A DNA stretch of 64,000 nucleotides, taken from NCBI RefSeq assembly GCF_021442025.1, contig NZ_CP090446.1, forward strand, positions 2,108,001-2,172,000, given 5' to 3'. The translations under genes were made by a program, and so were the position numbers. Shown here in pieces: positions 39,856 to 48,584 of the stretch (position 1 is its first letter; every line of letters starts with the position of its first letter). Source of the DNA: Sphingobacterium sp. SRCM116780 (GTDB lineage Bacteria; Bacteroidota; Bacteroidia; Sphingobacteriales; Sphingobacteriaceae). The notes beneath the pieces are model-generated. The model did no database searches. It was given only the letters and a program-made list of their open reading frames with translations, and was not told where the DNA came from.

Positions 39856-41670
39856 ATGTCACACAGAGTTTATATATATAATGTTGAAAAAATAGCTGAA
39901 GCTCAAGAAACAGATGTTATGTTTGTAGAATGGGGTTACGAAGTTCCATTGCTTTTACAACCTTTATTTTTTGGCGATGCATTTATTACAGGTAATATTT
40001 ACAATACCCATACTGAGCCCGAGAATTACGGGTTATATTTCGATGCAAAATCAGGATTGGCAGAAATTAAACTTTTCTACAATTTTATAGAACAACACCA
40101 AGATGAATTGATAGACGATGTAGATGCTTTCCTCAGTGCTAAAGAAAAATTATTTACTTATTTGGCAAGACTTATACACCCCTATTTTCATGTAGATGCC
40201 TGGGATGTTTTTAATATGAGTGAGGAAGGACATGAAAGTCAAACGGAGCAATTATTGGTCAGCATTAAACAAAACAATGACGCAATTAAAAATGCTATAG
40301 AAAATAACGATACATCTTTTTTAGATTTCAAACACTTTAACAGAGATGCAACTTTAGGATTTAACAGTTTTAAAGAGTTATTAAACTATCCCGACTATAA
40401 TTTTGGTTTAGGTCATATTTTCGATTTGGATGAAGAAGATAGCAGCCAATGCAATGATGTTGAAATTTACGAAGTAAACAAACTTTGGGGTTTAAAGTCA
40501 GCTAATGGTGAGGTTTTAATTATGCCTTTTTATGATGAATTCTATGGTTTTGAGGATGGTACTTTAGCTGTAGTTTCTAAAGCTGGTAAGTATGGATACA
40601 TCAACAAAAAAGGTAAAATTGTTATTCCATTATTGTATGATGATGCTTACGATTTTGAAGGAGGTTATGCAGTTATCAAGCAAAATGAAAAATATGGTTT
40701 AATTTTCGCAGATGGTAAAATAAAATTACCTGCTAAATATGAGAATTTGTCACCAATCGGTTCACCTGGCTCCTTTTATTGTGCAAAATTAAAAGGTAAA
40801 TTTGGTGTTATAAATTTGGACGACTCTTTAATTCTCCCATTCGATTTTGATAACGAATTTGAAGGAGACCAGTGGGATAAAATGTATTATGTAAAGGAAA
40901 ATGGAAGAGGCGCTCAATGGATTTATTCTGATAGTTTTAATTTTCTAGGCAAGTTTTCTACCAAATTTATATCTCCAATTTTAGATTATAGTTTGCAGCC
41001 AATTCATTATTTAGTAACTAACCATAAGTATCAAAATACAAATTTGTTATTGGCAAATACTGGCGAAGTTTTAGTAGATAATTTTGAGAAAATTATAGTA
41101 ACCGAAACCAATTTTCTAATTATAAGAAAAAATAAAAAACTAGGTTTGTATCATAGTAAAAATGGTTTGATTTTAGATTTTGAATATGATGAAATAGTAG
41201 AAATAACTACAATTTTAGATGTTTTGCCAAGTATATTTTTCAAAAATATACAAGCAGAAGAAGAGTTGGGACGCTATTACATTTATAAAATAGTTAAAGA
41301 TAATTTATGCGGACTTTATTTTTTGATAGCAAATTTCGAAACCTGGATTTGTGATATTAAATACCAGGACTTTAAAGCATTAAGTAAAGAGTTTTTTGCC
41401 ATACAGGAGCAAAATAAATGGGGGGTTATAGATTTGACTGGGCAGGAAATAACTAAACTAGAGTTTGATGAAATAATACCAGTAATTTCATACAGCGGTA
41501 TTGGCTATGGTTTTTTCGGAGATGATGTGTACCTTATTGAAAAAGAAGGAATTGAGTTGGCAGATAAATTGCACTTGGAAGATTATGTAGAAGCAAACGG
41601 TGAGCACGGTTACTATTATTTCAGTAATGAAATCCAGAAGAAAATTGAAGCTTACATCGCTAAAAATTAG
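39856..41670 (+). CDS. WG-repeat protein
   Basis: A 604-aa protein, cytosolic by sequence (no signal). Residues about 1-150 are an unknown N-terminal domain (MFVEWGYEVPLLLQPLFFGD). From about 205 there are WG-type repeats: KLWGLKSANGEVLIMPFYDE, KYGYINKKGKIVIPLLYDD, KYGLIFADGKIKLPAKYE, KFGVINLDDSLILPFDFD, KLGLYHSKNGLILDFEYDE and KWGVIDLTGQEITKLEFDE. WG repeats form beta-propeller-like scaffolds found in many Bacteroidota accessory genes, with unproven function. It is low in GC and flanked by gene-poor sequence with a mobile-looking repeat, which fits recent acquisition. Confidence 0.8.
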   Translation: MSHRVYIYNVEKIAEAQETDVMFVEWGYEVPLLLQPLFFGDAFITGNIYNTHTEPENYGLYFDAKSGLAEIKLFYNFIEQHQDELIDDVDAFLSAKEKLFTYLARLIHPYFHVDAWDVFNMSEEGHESQTEQLLVSIKQNNDAIKNAIENNDTSFLDFKHFNRDATLGFNSFKELLNYPDYNFGLGHIFDLDEEDSSQCNDVEIYEVNKLWGLKSANGEVLIMPFYDEFYGFEDGTLAVVSKAGKYGYINKKGKIVIPLLYDDAYDFEGGYAVIKQNEKYGLIFADGKIKLPAKYENLSPIGSPGSFYCAKLKGKFGVINLDDSLILPFDFDNEFEGDQWDKMYYVKENGRGAQWIYSDSFNFLGKFSTKFISPILDYSLQPIHYLVTNHKYQNTNLLLANTGEVLVDNFEKIIVTETNFLIIRKNKKLGLYHSKNGLILDFEYDEIVEITTILDVLPSIFFKNIQAEEELGRYYIYKIVKDNLCGLYFLIANFETWICDIKYQDFKALSKEFFAIQEQNKWGVIDLTGQEITKLEFDEIIPVISYSGIGYGFFGDDVYLIEKEGIELADKLHLEDYVEANGEHGYYYFSNEIQKKIEAYIAKN

Positions 41671-41749
41671 ATTGCTTTAGCATTTTATTTAATTCGGTTA
41701 CAATTATTAACATAAACTCAAAAGTTAAATGGATTATGAGCTTTTTCAT

Positions 41750-41926
41750 TTACCTGTTTTTGTTATAAATAATAAGGCCGGGTATAAGTATTGCTAATGC
41801 ACCAATGATCAGAGGCCAGTCGCCATAAGTAAACAAAAACTTGGTTTCCTTAGCAGGGCCCATTTTAAGGATAATCGCTAATAAAACCCCAATAAGGATT
41901 AGGATAACACCAATTGCTTTTTTCAT
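41750..41926 (-). CDS. small two-helix membrane protein
   Basis: A 58-aa ORF below common length cutoffs. It opens with MKKAIGVILILIGVLLAII (first transmembrane helix), then a charged turn KMGPAKETKF, then a second helix (WPLIIGALAILIPGLIIYNK). The frame, codon choice and charged ends look real. It lies upstream, and in the direction of none, of the PH-like membrane genes at 42308 (same strand, downstream of them). Function unknown. Confidence 0.6.
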   Translation of the reverse strand: MKKAIGVILILIGVLLAIILKMGPAKETKFLFTYGDWPLIIGALAILIPGLIIYNKNR

Positions 41927-41942
41927 ATTTCTAATTTTATTG

Positions 41943-42032
41943 TTAATTTTTTTGTTCTTTAAATTTTTCCAGTTCCGAAAACATATTTTTAATCATATCT
42001 TGTTCGATTGGGGCGAAATAATCTCTTTCCAT
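41943..42032 (-). CDS. possible tiny ORF or gene remnant
   Basis: 29 codons (MERDYFAPIEQDMIKNMF, then SELEKFKEQKN), highly charged and ending 16 bp before the small membrane protein start. It may be a short leader-like gene or the tail of a lost gene. The stretch 42033-42307 to the right shows nothing clear. Confidence 0.25.
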   Translation of the reverse strand: MERDYFAPIEQDMIKNMFSELEKFKEQKN

Positions 42033-42307
42033 AAATTCTTTTGCTAGCAGTTACAATAGTTCCAGCCCTTTCCTATGATGGTATTCAATTCGGATTGCCA
42101 GCCTACATGTCATACTGCTGCGAAAAGTTCCCATTTTTATATTGAGCCATATAGAAGTCTATCCAATAATGAATCTTTATTTTATGTATTTATCCTCCAT
42201 CCCTGCTTTTCCAAAAAGATTGACGACGGAAAATATTTGATTGTATAATATCGTACTGTTTCTTACGGGTGAAAAAAAATCGGAAACGCTTGTTTTATCA
42301 AATTTTC

Positions 42308-42763
42308 TCATGATTTAAGAAATTCTTCTAATTCATTGCTCAGTTGTTGCATTCCCCCTTTGCCAAAAGATTGTCCCAAGAGATGACGGTTGGTTTTCCT
42401 GTCAGCACTAAACCGCCCATAAAGTTCTGTATTTAATGGAATGCGCAAATAATACACTGTCTCCAACTCAAAGCTTATAAAGTCTGAAAAGCTGTATTGT
42501 ATAGGCTCTTTTCCTCGTATTCCGGTATCAATTTTGATGATTTTTTCATCGGGTATTATCCTAGTTTTAGACGATCTCAATATCATCAATATCAAAACTA
42601 ACAGGGTAAAAGCGATAACAGATAACCCCGTTTTGGTGTAGCTGCTGTAAACAAATACACCAATGCCTACAAGTAGCCATATAACGAAGATGACATGAGC
42701 CGGGGAGACCACATTTTTTATCCTGTAACCATTTCCCTCCCGTATGAGACTTATGTATTGCAT
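42308..42763 (-). CDS. small membrane protein with PH-like C-terminal domain
   Basis: A 151-aa protein with two transmembrane helices (about 24-42 and 47-64) followed by a beta-rich tail (TRIIPDEKIIKIDTGI, YSFSDFISFELE), the layout of bacterial PH-domain membrane proteins. The same layout recurs in the two genes upstream, so the three look like diverged relatives. It is the last gene of a four-gene minus-strand set. Function unknown. Confidence 0.65.
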   Translation of the reverse strand: MQYISLIREGNGYRIKNVVSPAHVIFVIWLLVGIGVFVYSSYTKTGLSVIAFTLLVLILMILRSSKTRIIPDEKIIKIDTGIRGKEPIQYSFSDFISFELETVYYLRIPLNTELYGRFSADRKTNRHLLGQSFGKGGMQQLSNELEEFLKS

Positions 42764-42788
42764 TATCTTTTTGAGTTTAATTGATTAA

Positions 42789-43241
42789 TTATAATGGGTA
42801 GAATTTCCTCTTCAAAAGTGCTGTTATTCTCCGTTTGGTTAGGTAAGGATTAATTTGATAGGCTCTCCCGCATGGATTGCTTTTATGAGCGATAGCCACG
42901 AACTGCTTATAATTTGCTGACCTGCCAACGATTTCTACTTCCTGTTTATTCCAGATTTGTCTTTTTCCAAAAACGGTTTGCACGTTGATCATGCTTCCAT
43001 CTTTAGGAATGCAGATTTGCTTTCGTACAGCCAACAGGTAATACACCGTTGTAGAGATGGCAAGGCATCCGCCCACAATTAAGGGCATCTGCCAGAAATC
43101 ACCGACCCTTATAGACAGGTAAAAAGCTAGCACAAGCAGCAGTAAGCCCACAAAGAAAAAGACTTTCGTTTTTTTGCTATAACAACGGTTCGGTGTCAAA
43201 ACAAGGTCGCCGCCCTGCCAATGCATCAGTTGCACCCTCAT
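42789..43241 (-). CDS. small membrane protein with PH-like C-terminal domain
   Basis: A 150-aa protein with two transmembrane helices (about 27-44 and 51-70) and a beta-rich end (ICIPKDGSMINVQTVFGK, EVEIVGRSANYKQFVAIAHK). It overlaps the upstream gene by 4 bp (ATGA-type), which shows coupling. It is similar in plan to its neighbours. Function unknown. Confidence 0.65.
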   Translation of the reverse strand: MRVQLMHWQGGDLVLTPNRCYSKKTKVFFFVGLLLLVLAFYLSIRVGDFWQMPLIVGGCLAISTTVYYLLAVRKQICIPKDGSMINVQTVFGKRQIWNKQEVEIVGRSANYKQFVAIAHKSNPCGRAYQINPYLTKRRITALLKRKFYPL

Positions 43242-43705
43242 CTTCTGCCAAGTAACGTCTCGGTTTCTAAAAGTAACGCTTCCGTAACTTTGGTGTTCAT
43301 CAAACTCTGCCCTAAAAGGATACCATCCTGTTTTTTTGAATGCTCAATAATCGCATATGCCGATGAAATCAACAAGATTGCATAAATCTTGTTACTGATG
43401 GAAAAATTTTGTATATCTCCAAACGCTATCGTCTGCTTGGATGAAAACAGTCCCGATTTCTGGATGATTGTCTTCCTGTTCAGATCAATGACAACCGTAC
43501 TGCCTATCTTAGCAATAAATCCACATGCGAAAAGAAACATAATTCCAGCGAAAACATAGGCTCCTGATTGCGGTCCTTTTATAATAAAGAAAACAGCACC
43601 AGCACCCAGTAAAATTGCCGTCATAATGATATGCTGCATATCCTGGTTTTTTCTTTTGTAAACATCAGTACTGATCTCTTGGTAATAATTAAGTTTTTTG
43701 TTCAT
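43238..43705 (-). CDS. small membrane protein with PH-like C-terminal domain
   Basis: A 155-aa protein starting MNKKLNYYQEIS; the frame is open 16 codons further, but that would overlap the DUF4870 gene. Two helices (about 28-60) are followed by VVIDLNRKTIIQKSGLFSSK and IAFGDIQNFSISNK, a pattern close to bacterial PH domains that follow a membrane hairpin. Its stop overlaps the next gene start. Function unknown. Confidence 0.65.
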   Translation of the reverse strand: MNKKLNYYQEISTDVYKRKNQDMQHIIMTAILLGAGAVFFIIKGPQSGAYVFAGIMFLFACGFIAKIGSTVVIDLNRKTIIQKSGLFSSKQTIAFGDIQNFSISNKIYAILLISSAYAIIEHSKKQDGILLGQSLMNTKVTEALLLETETLLGRR

Positions 43706-43724
43706 AGTGATTGTATTATTACCA

Positions 43725-44048
43725 TTAACCGATAAAATCAAACCTGTTTTCAAACATTTTACCTAAGATTGGTAAAGGCTTTTGCACTTCGTTGGCGGCA
43801 TTAATAATTCCGATAATCAACAACACAAGGAAAACTAAACCGACAAAGCTTAATATGGATAAAGCTGGTATAACGTTTATCAAAACGGTTAGGGCTAAGT
43901 TGAAAATGACACTTACAATCATTAATCCAAACGATTGTTTTAAATGATATTTTAAAAGACTGTCTGCATTTTCTTTACCACTAAAATAAGCGATTAACCA
44001 TCCAATAAGGGTGATGTAGGATACGATCGATAATGTTTTGTTGTTCAT
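43725..44048 (-). CDS. DUF4870 / Tic20-like membrane protein
   Basis: A 107-aa protein with three to four hydrophobic helices. The pattern SIVSYITLIGWLIAYFSG, YHLKQSFGLMIVSVI and IIGIINAANEVQKPLPILG is the DUF4870 signature (Y-H-x-x-Q-S and the P-L-P end). It is first gene of the four-gene set and divergent from the TPR regulator, 215 bp away. Function is not established for the family. Confidence 0.8.
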   Translation of the reverse strand: MNNKTLSIVSYITLIGWLIAYFSGKENADSLLKYHLKQSFGLMIVSVIFNLALTVLINVIPALSILSFVGLVFLVLLIIGIINAANEVQKPLPILGKMFENRFDFIG

Positions 44049-44265
44049 TTTTTTGATTTTGATACTGTGAAATTTTATTGGACAATAATATTCCCCAAGT
44101 ATCTGTATTGCAACTTTTTGGTAACGTCAAACTAGCTACAATGAAAATATGGATCTACTACAAAACAACTACAATGAATTTAAATGTTTAATTTTCAGTT
44201 ATTTAAAAATTAAACTTAAAGCAATATTTTGATACCTGAGTATATAATGCCGTTTACAGCTTTTG

Positions 44266-44273
44266 TACATTTG
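44266..44273 (+). promoter_or_regulatory. promoter -7 box of TPR regulator gene
   Basis: TACATTTG matches TAnnTTTG exactly and ends 4 nt before the ATG at 44278. The mRNA would then be leaderless. No clear TTG at -33. Confidence 0.5.
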
Positions 44274-44277
44274 CAAT

Positions 44278-46119
44278 ATGAGGAGATTTATACTTATAGT
44301 AGTTTGGCTTGTTGGGGGCAGTACGTTGAGTTCGGCACAACAAAGCTATATGGATAGTCTTCAGATGTTAATCGCAAAAAGTACGGAAAAAGAAAAAACT
44401 GTTGATCTACAGCAGCAGCTTGCAGACTGGTACCGTACCGATGAACAGGATGAAGCTGCAATAAAACTGGCAGAGCAGAGTCTAAGAACATCTTTGGAAA
44501 TTTCGGAAAACAACATTGGCGTTACCAAAGCTGATGCTATTTTGTCAAATGTATATACCAATAGAGAGGATTTCGAACGCTCAAAAGAATATATTGATAA
44601 AGCGTACAGGTCTGCCAAAAAACAGAAAAACACACTAGCAATGGCCTATGCCCATTATGCTTCCGCAGTGCTCCATAGTGTACTTTTTGACAGGGAAAGT
44701 ACATTGAAATTTCTTCAACAGTCACTGGCTAACATTCCAGACAAGGATAAGGAACCACAGCTTGTCTGTAAGATCTACTATCAACTATATGGCATATACA
44801 CAGAATGGAACGATATGGAAAAATCTAGAAAGTATATCCAAACCGCATTATTGTATGCCCAGAAATCGGGGAATAAGAACCTCTTGGCAAATGTATATTC
44901 TGCCATCTCGGTTGTGTACTCCTTCCGTTATGAACTGACAAATGAAAAAAAATACCTCGATAGCATCATGCAACCTTTGGACGATGTCATCAGTCTTTAT
45001 AAGCAGCATCCGGGGAAGGTCATGAAAAACACCTATGCGAATTGCCTTATTAATAAAGCAAGCTATTATCTGCTGTACTACAACACCAATGATCCGCTGA
45101 TAAAGCAGAAAATTCGGGATAACGTCAATCAGGCTTTAGAGGTTGCCCCAGCTGACAATGATGTCATCTCCAGTGCCTATGGTATGCTCAGCGAGTTGAG
45201 CATGGCGGATAACGATCTCACGGCTGCCGAAAGTTACCTTTCCAAAGCATATCAACTACAGTTACAAAGGAAAAAACCCTACTATCATACCCTGATAAAT
45301 GTGCTTAACTCGCTGGTGAGCCTCCATACAAAAAAAGGAGATTACAAAAATGCACTGAAATACCAGCAAAAAATGGCTGAATACAATGGTCTACTCTTTG
45401 ATAAACAGTCGGCATCTACCACCAAAAGGCTCGAAGCGCAATTTGAATTCGGTAAGAAGGAAAAGGAGATCACTTCCCTCCAGGAAAAGGCGGAAAGCCG
45501 AAAAAGACAGAATTATCTTCTACTCGCCCTAATCGGAATCGGTTTAACGGGTACATTTTTCGTGTTCCGATCTTACCACTTAAATCTCAGGTATTCGATA
45601 GCAAGAGAGAAACAGGCAACAGCAGAAAGGAATGAAGCAGCTATGCAAGTGCTGTATGAACAGGAAGAACAGGCACGGCTAAAAGTCGAACAGGAACTAC
45701 TAACCCTGAAACAGCAAAAGCTAAATGACGAGGTTATGGCCAATCATTTACAGTTAGAGCATAAGAACAATATTTTGTTGCAGCTACAAGAAAAACTAGC
45801 TAATGAAGAACCGATAAATATTCAACAGATACTGCGGGAAGAAACCCGTACCGACAACGAATTTGAAAAGGCAAAATACCAGATACAGGAAATACACCCC
45901 AACTTTTTCAAAAACCTGAACGAAAAAGCTATCCAGAAACTGACTTCGCTGGACCAAAAGTACTGCGCATATTTATATCTTGGATTGGACACCAAACAGA
46001 TTGCTTCTATATTGAACATAGAGGCTAAAAGTGTAAGGATGACAAAATACAGATTAAAGCAAAAGTTTGCCTTGGACTCGGAAACTGATTTGATTAACTA
46101 TCTGAAAGGTATAGGATAA
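44278..46119 (+). CDS. TPR-repeat membrane regulator with C-terminal HTH
   Basis: About 613 aa. The signal-like N terminus (RRFILIVVWLVGGSTLSSAQ) is followed by TPR-type helical repeats (about 25-410), a transmembrane helix (LLLALIGIGLTGTFFVF, about 415-432), a long coiled coil (REKQATAERNEAAMQVLYEQ onward) and a C-terminal helix-turn-helix (YLYLGLDTKQIASILNIEAK, then SVRMTKYRLKQKF) of LuxR/GerE type. Such one-piece regulators in Bacteroidota sense outside or in the periplasm and bind DNA inside. ATG 44278 is preferred over the TTG at 44263, which lies in the promoter. It is divergent from the membrane gene set, a possible target. Confidence 0.82.
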   Translation: MRRFILIVVWLVGGSTLSSAQQSYMDSLQMLIAKSTEKEKTVDLQQQLADWYRTDEQDEAAIKLAEQSLRTSLEISENNIGVTKADAILSNVYTNREDFERSKEYIDKAYRSAKKQKNTLAMAYAHYASAVLHSVLFDRESTLKFLQQSLANIPDKDKEPQLVCKIYYQLYGIYTEWNDMEKSRKYIQTALLYAQKSGNKNLLANVYSAISVVYSFRYELTNEKKYLDSIMQPLDDVISLYKQHPGKVMKNTYANCLINKASYYLLYYNTNDPLIKQKIRDNVNQALEVAPADNDVISSAYGMLSELSMADNDLTAAESYLSKAYQLQLQRKKPYYHTLINVLNSLVSLHTKKGDYKNALKYQQKMAEYNGLLFDKQSASTTKRLEAQFEFGKKEKEITSLQEKAESRKRQNYLLLALIGIGLTGTFFVFRSYHLNLRYSIAREKQATAERNEAAMQVLYEQEEQARLKVEQELLTLKQQKLNDEVMANHLQLEHKNNILLQLQEKLANEEPINIQQILREETRTDNEFEKAKYQIQEIHPNFFKNLNEKAIQKLTSLDQKYCAYLYLGLDTKQIASILNIEAKSVRMTKYRLKQKFALDSETDLINYLKGIG

Positions 46120-46240
46120 AAAAGCAAAGAAGTGAGCTTATAGATAAAATGTACATCTAGTGTTATATCTCGGTCTGGAGACCTTGGTTTTCAAAAGAGG
46201 ATTTAAGTAACCCTGCGAAACACTTAAACCAGAGGGGTGA
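46120..46240 (-). repeat. dispersed two-hairpin repeat, copy D
   Basis: Minus strand: TGGTTTAAGTGTTTCGCAGG, TACTTAAA closing hairpin 1 (46228-46221 with 46209-46202), then GGTCTCCAGACC as a perfect hairpin 2 (46183-46172), then CTAGATGTACATT and AAGCTCACTTCTTTGC. It begins 1-2 bp after the TPR gene stop and runs in the same orientation as copy C. Confidence 0.75.
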
Positions 46241-46370
46241 AGTGTAAAATTCAGCTTCTGCGCTTAAATTGAACTTTTTTAACAAAAATTCCCACCTTCG
46301 GCAATATTCGAAACGTTTATGCGTTATTGCAAAAACCGTATAAAATATTAAATTATAAATAAACAATAAA

Positions 46371-46925
46371 ATGAAAAAAAACACTATCGCAATTTTAATG
46401 CTGTCAGTAATAACTATTTTTTACTCTTGTAAAGACAAAAAGAAAGAACAAGAAAACCAAACAGCAACTGTACCGCAGACAAAGGATAGCACTACCGATA
46501 TAAATTCTGGAGCTGAACCTAAAACTTCTGGAGCTGAACCTAAAACGTATCAATTAACGGCATTGCCCGACAGCGTATCATTAGGAAAAAACAAAGAGGC
46601 ATTCATCAGAATAAAAGAGTTGAAAGCAATCGAACTATCCAATCCAGACGGAACTTCCGCAGGTATAGAACTGAGCTATAAAATAGAATTAACAAATAAA
46701 AATGCAATCGGTGGCACTGCTGTAGGAATTCCCACAACAGATTTTAGACTTGAATTAGACAATGGAAATAAAATTGCACCGAATTCAATTTTTGTCAATG
46801 CAGAACCAGAATCAAGTAAACTTTCCGATTTTGATAAATTCACAATTCCGGCAGGTGCAAAACCTGTAGCATTACATTTATACTACGACCAAACAAAAGC
46901 AAGTGTGAAATTGGAAATGAAGTAA
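46371..46925 (+). CDS. lipoprotein of unknown function
   Basis: A 184-aa lipoprotein with signal peptide and lipobox FYSC (Cys 20), then a low-complexity linker rich in K, E, T and Q that contains SGAEPKT twice in tandem, then a beta-sandwich-like domain (about 60-184; ELSYKIELTNKNAIGG, DFRLELDNGNKIAP) similar in feel to DUF4352-type surface domains. It lies alone after repeat copy D. Function unknown. Confidence 0.7.
   Translation: MKKNTIAILMLSVITIFYSCKDKKKEQENQTATVPQTKDSTTDINSGAEPKTSGAEPKTYQLTALPDSVSLGKNKEAFIRIKELKAIELSNPDGTSAGIELSYKIELTNKNAIGGTAVGIPTTDFRLELDNGNKIAPNSIFVNAEPESSKLSDFDKFTIPAGAKPVALHLYYDQTKASVKLEMK
46505..46546 (+). repeat. 21-bp tandem duplication inside lipoprotein gene
   Basis: Two identical 21-bp units side by side, each encoding SGAEPKT, so the frame is kept. 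Slippage could vary linker length. Confidence 0.8.
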
Positions 46926-47031
46926 GTTACATCTGCGAACGTACAATATAGGTTTGGCAATATGATAGCACATAAGTACTTCTATTGAATTTTTGCATGT
47001 TAAAATCCGCCATAACGTAAAGCCCTTCTCG

Positions 47032-47239
47032 TTAGCGCAAAGTTAGGTGCGGCACCAGGGTTCTATGTTTACACCTTATCCCAAAAAATTCTATGTCTCC
47101 TATAAATTCATATAATTCACCTGAATTGGGCTTAAAACCTTTTATACTTACAATATCTTCAGTAACTGATAAGCAACAGGCAGGAGTTCCATTTAAAACC
47201 AAAAGAGTTTAAATATTCCACAAGATCCTCTTTGGTAAA
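47032..47239 (-). pseudogene. frameshifted gene remnant
   Basis: Two minus-strand frames join to one protein-like sequence: FTKEDLVEYLNSFGFK in one frame and LNGTPACCLSVTEDIVSIKG, then FKPNSGELYEFIGDIEFFGI in the next. Stop codons interrupt both ends and no start is visible. It looks like a decayed small gene of unknown family. Confidence 0.4.
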
Positions 47240-48190
47240 TTAGTATACAAGTAGAGATGGAACGGCTGAGGTTGTTCCATCTTTATTTATTCTCTATGAG
47301 GTACTATTCTAATTTCAGATATCTCGAAAAAACTTGCAAGGTGTTGATCAAGTAACTTTATAAATCATACAATCTTTAACGCTTTTTCTCATTTTTGATA
47401 AAAAATATAGCTATCTGAGAAAAGGGCATCCAATAGATCTTCTGTCTTCTTCAATCATTAATGGATTTTAGCTGAGTTTAAAATCCATGATTGTACCAAT
47501 CAAGTTGATTATTACTTGTAAGATTATACTCCTGAGCCACGGATGAAGTGTGGATTAAGCAGGGATAAAGCATATGCTAGGCGTTGTAAAAGCGTTTCTT
47601 CGAGAAGAACCATCATAGCAGATGCTTAGCATAGATAAACTGTAGGTTAAGCATGTTAAGCCAATGCGTGTATACCTTAATGGCTATCTGCAGTACGCCT
47701 ATAGGATGAGTTTAGAACAACTGTCAATCAACTGTTTTTTAAGTAGGTTTCAGTTATTGTTCAGGTTGGTTCTGAAAGGGGTTCAAAACTGACTTGACCA
47801 CGCTTGGATTGGGAAAAGAATTTTACCTGCCTTGTTCTTGAAGATATATGGAATGGAGACCTTACAACTATCACAGGTCGGGTAAGACACAACTGTAGAT
47901 GTATCGTAGTAGATACGAATAAGTACCGAATATTGTTGGCACTTCTATGGACTTTTAAGGACTTGCATGGACTTCTAAAGACTTTTGATTGAAGATACTG
48001 AAGGATTTAGCTGTCTGAAGGTACAAAACCGGATTATACGGAATTGTTGGGAGATACTTTTAAGCGTACAGTTTACCATCCAACTGAAAGAAAAGCTCTA
48101 AACTTTTGGTATTGATCCCTAAACTTTAAACAGATCCACAACTTTTGGTCTTGATCCTTGATCCCCCTTATGGTTTAATTAATCTTTTTA
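47240..48190. other. gene-free debris region
   Basis: No ORF with protein-like character. It holds short direct repeats: ATGGACTTTTAAGGACTT and ATGGACTTCTAAAGACTT side by side near 47947-47985, and CTTTTGGTNTTGATCC twice near 48103 and 48142. Probably remains of lost genes or elements at the right edge of the accessory region. Confidence 0.45.
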
Positions 48191-48227
48191 ATAAAAAAAG
48201 GTTAATCTTTTTTGAAGATTAACCTTT
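48191..48227 (-). terminator. terminator of tRNA-Thr
   Basis: On the minus strand AAGGTTAATCTT, loop CAAAAA, AGATTAACCTTTTTTTATT. It starts 4 nt after the tRNA 3' end. Confidence 0.9.
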
Positions 48228-48230
48228 GTG

Positions 48231-48303
<73 letters not shown>

Positions 48304-48335
48304 TTTTTCAATAACTCTTTCGAATTATGATGCTG

Positions 48336-48366
48336 CAAATATCGAAATCTTTGACTAAAAAATCAA
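48336..48366 (-). promoter_or_regulatory. candidate tRNA-Thr promoter
   Basis: Minus strand TTG (48366-48364), 20-nt spacer, GATATTTG (48343-48336), which differs from TAnnTTTG only in the first base. Confidence 0.45.
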
Positions 48367-48584
48367 ACTTTCTCACCTTTTTAATCGGATATTTTTTATA
48401 ATTTTCTGAAAATCAAATCATTTATTTTGATTTCAGGAGTCAACATGTCCCTTTAAAGTGCTTAAGACTGAAATTTTGTCATTTCTCAATAAATACACAG
48501 GACATTTTTTCCGAATATTCTAAAAAAACAGATATGGCATTTTGATTGTTATTCCTTTATAAAATCAAAAATAACTTTACAAAA

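Noticed and set aside
47010..47060. attC-like sequence (TAACG ... CGTTAGCGC, AAGTTAGGTGC)
   Set aside because: GTTAGGT fits a core site, but no matching inverse core site at the right distance and no integron integrase were found; neighbouring genes run in both directions.
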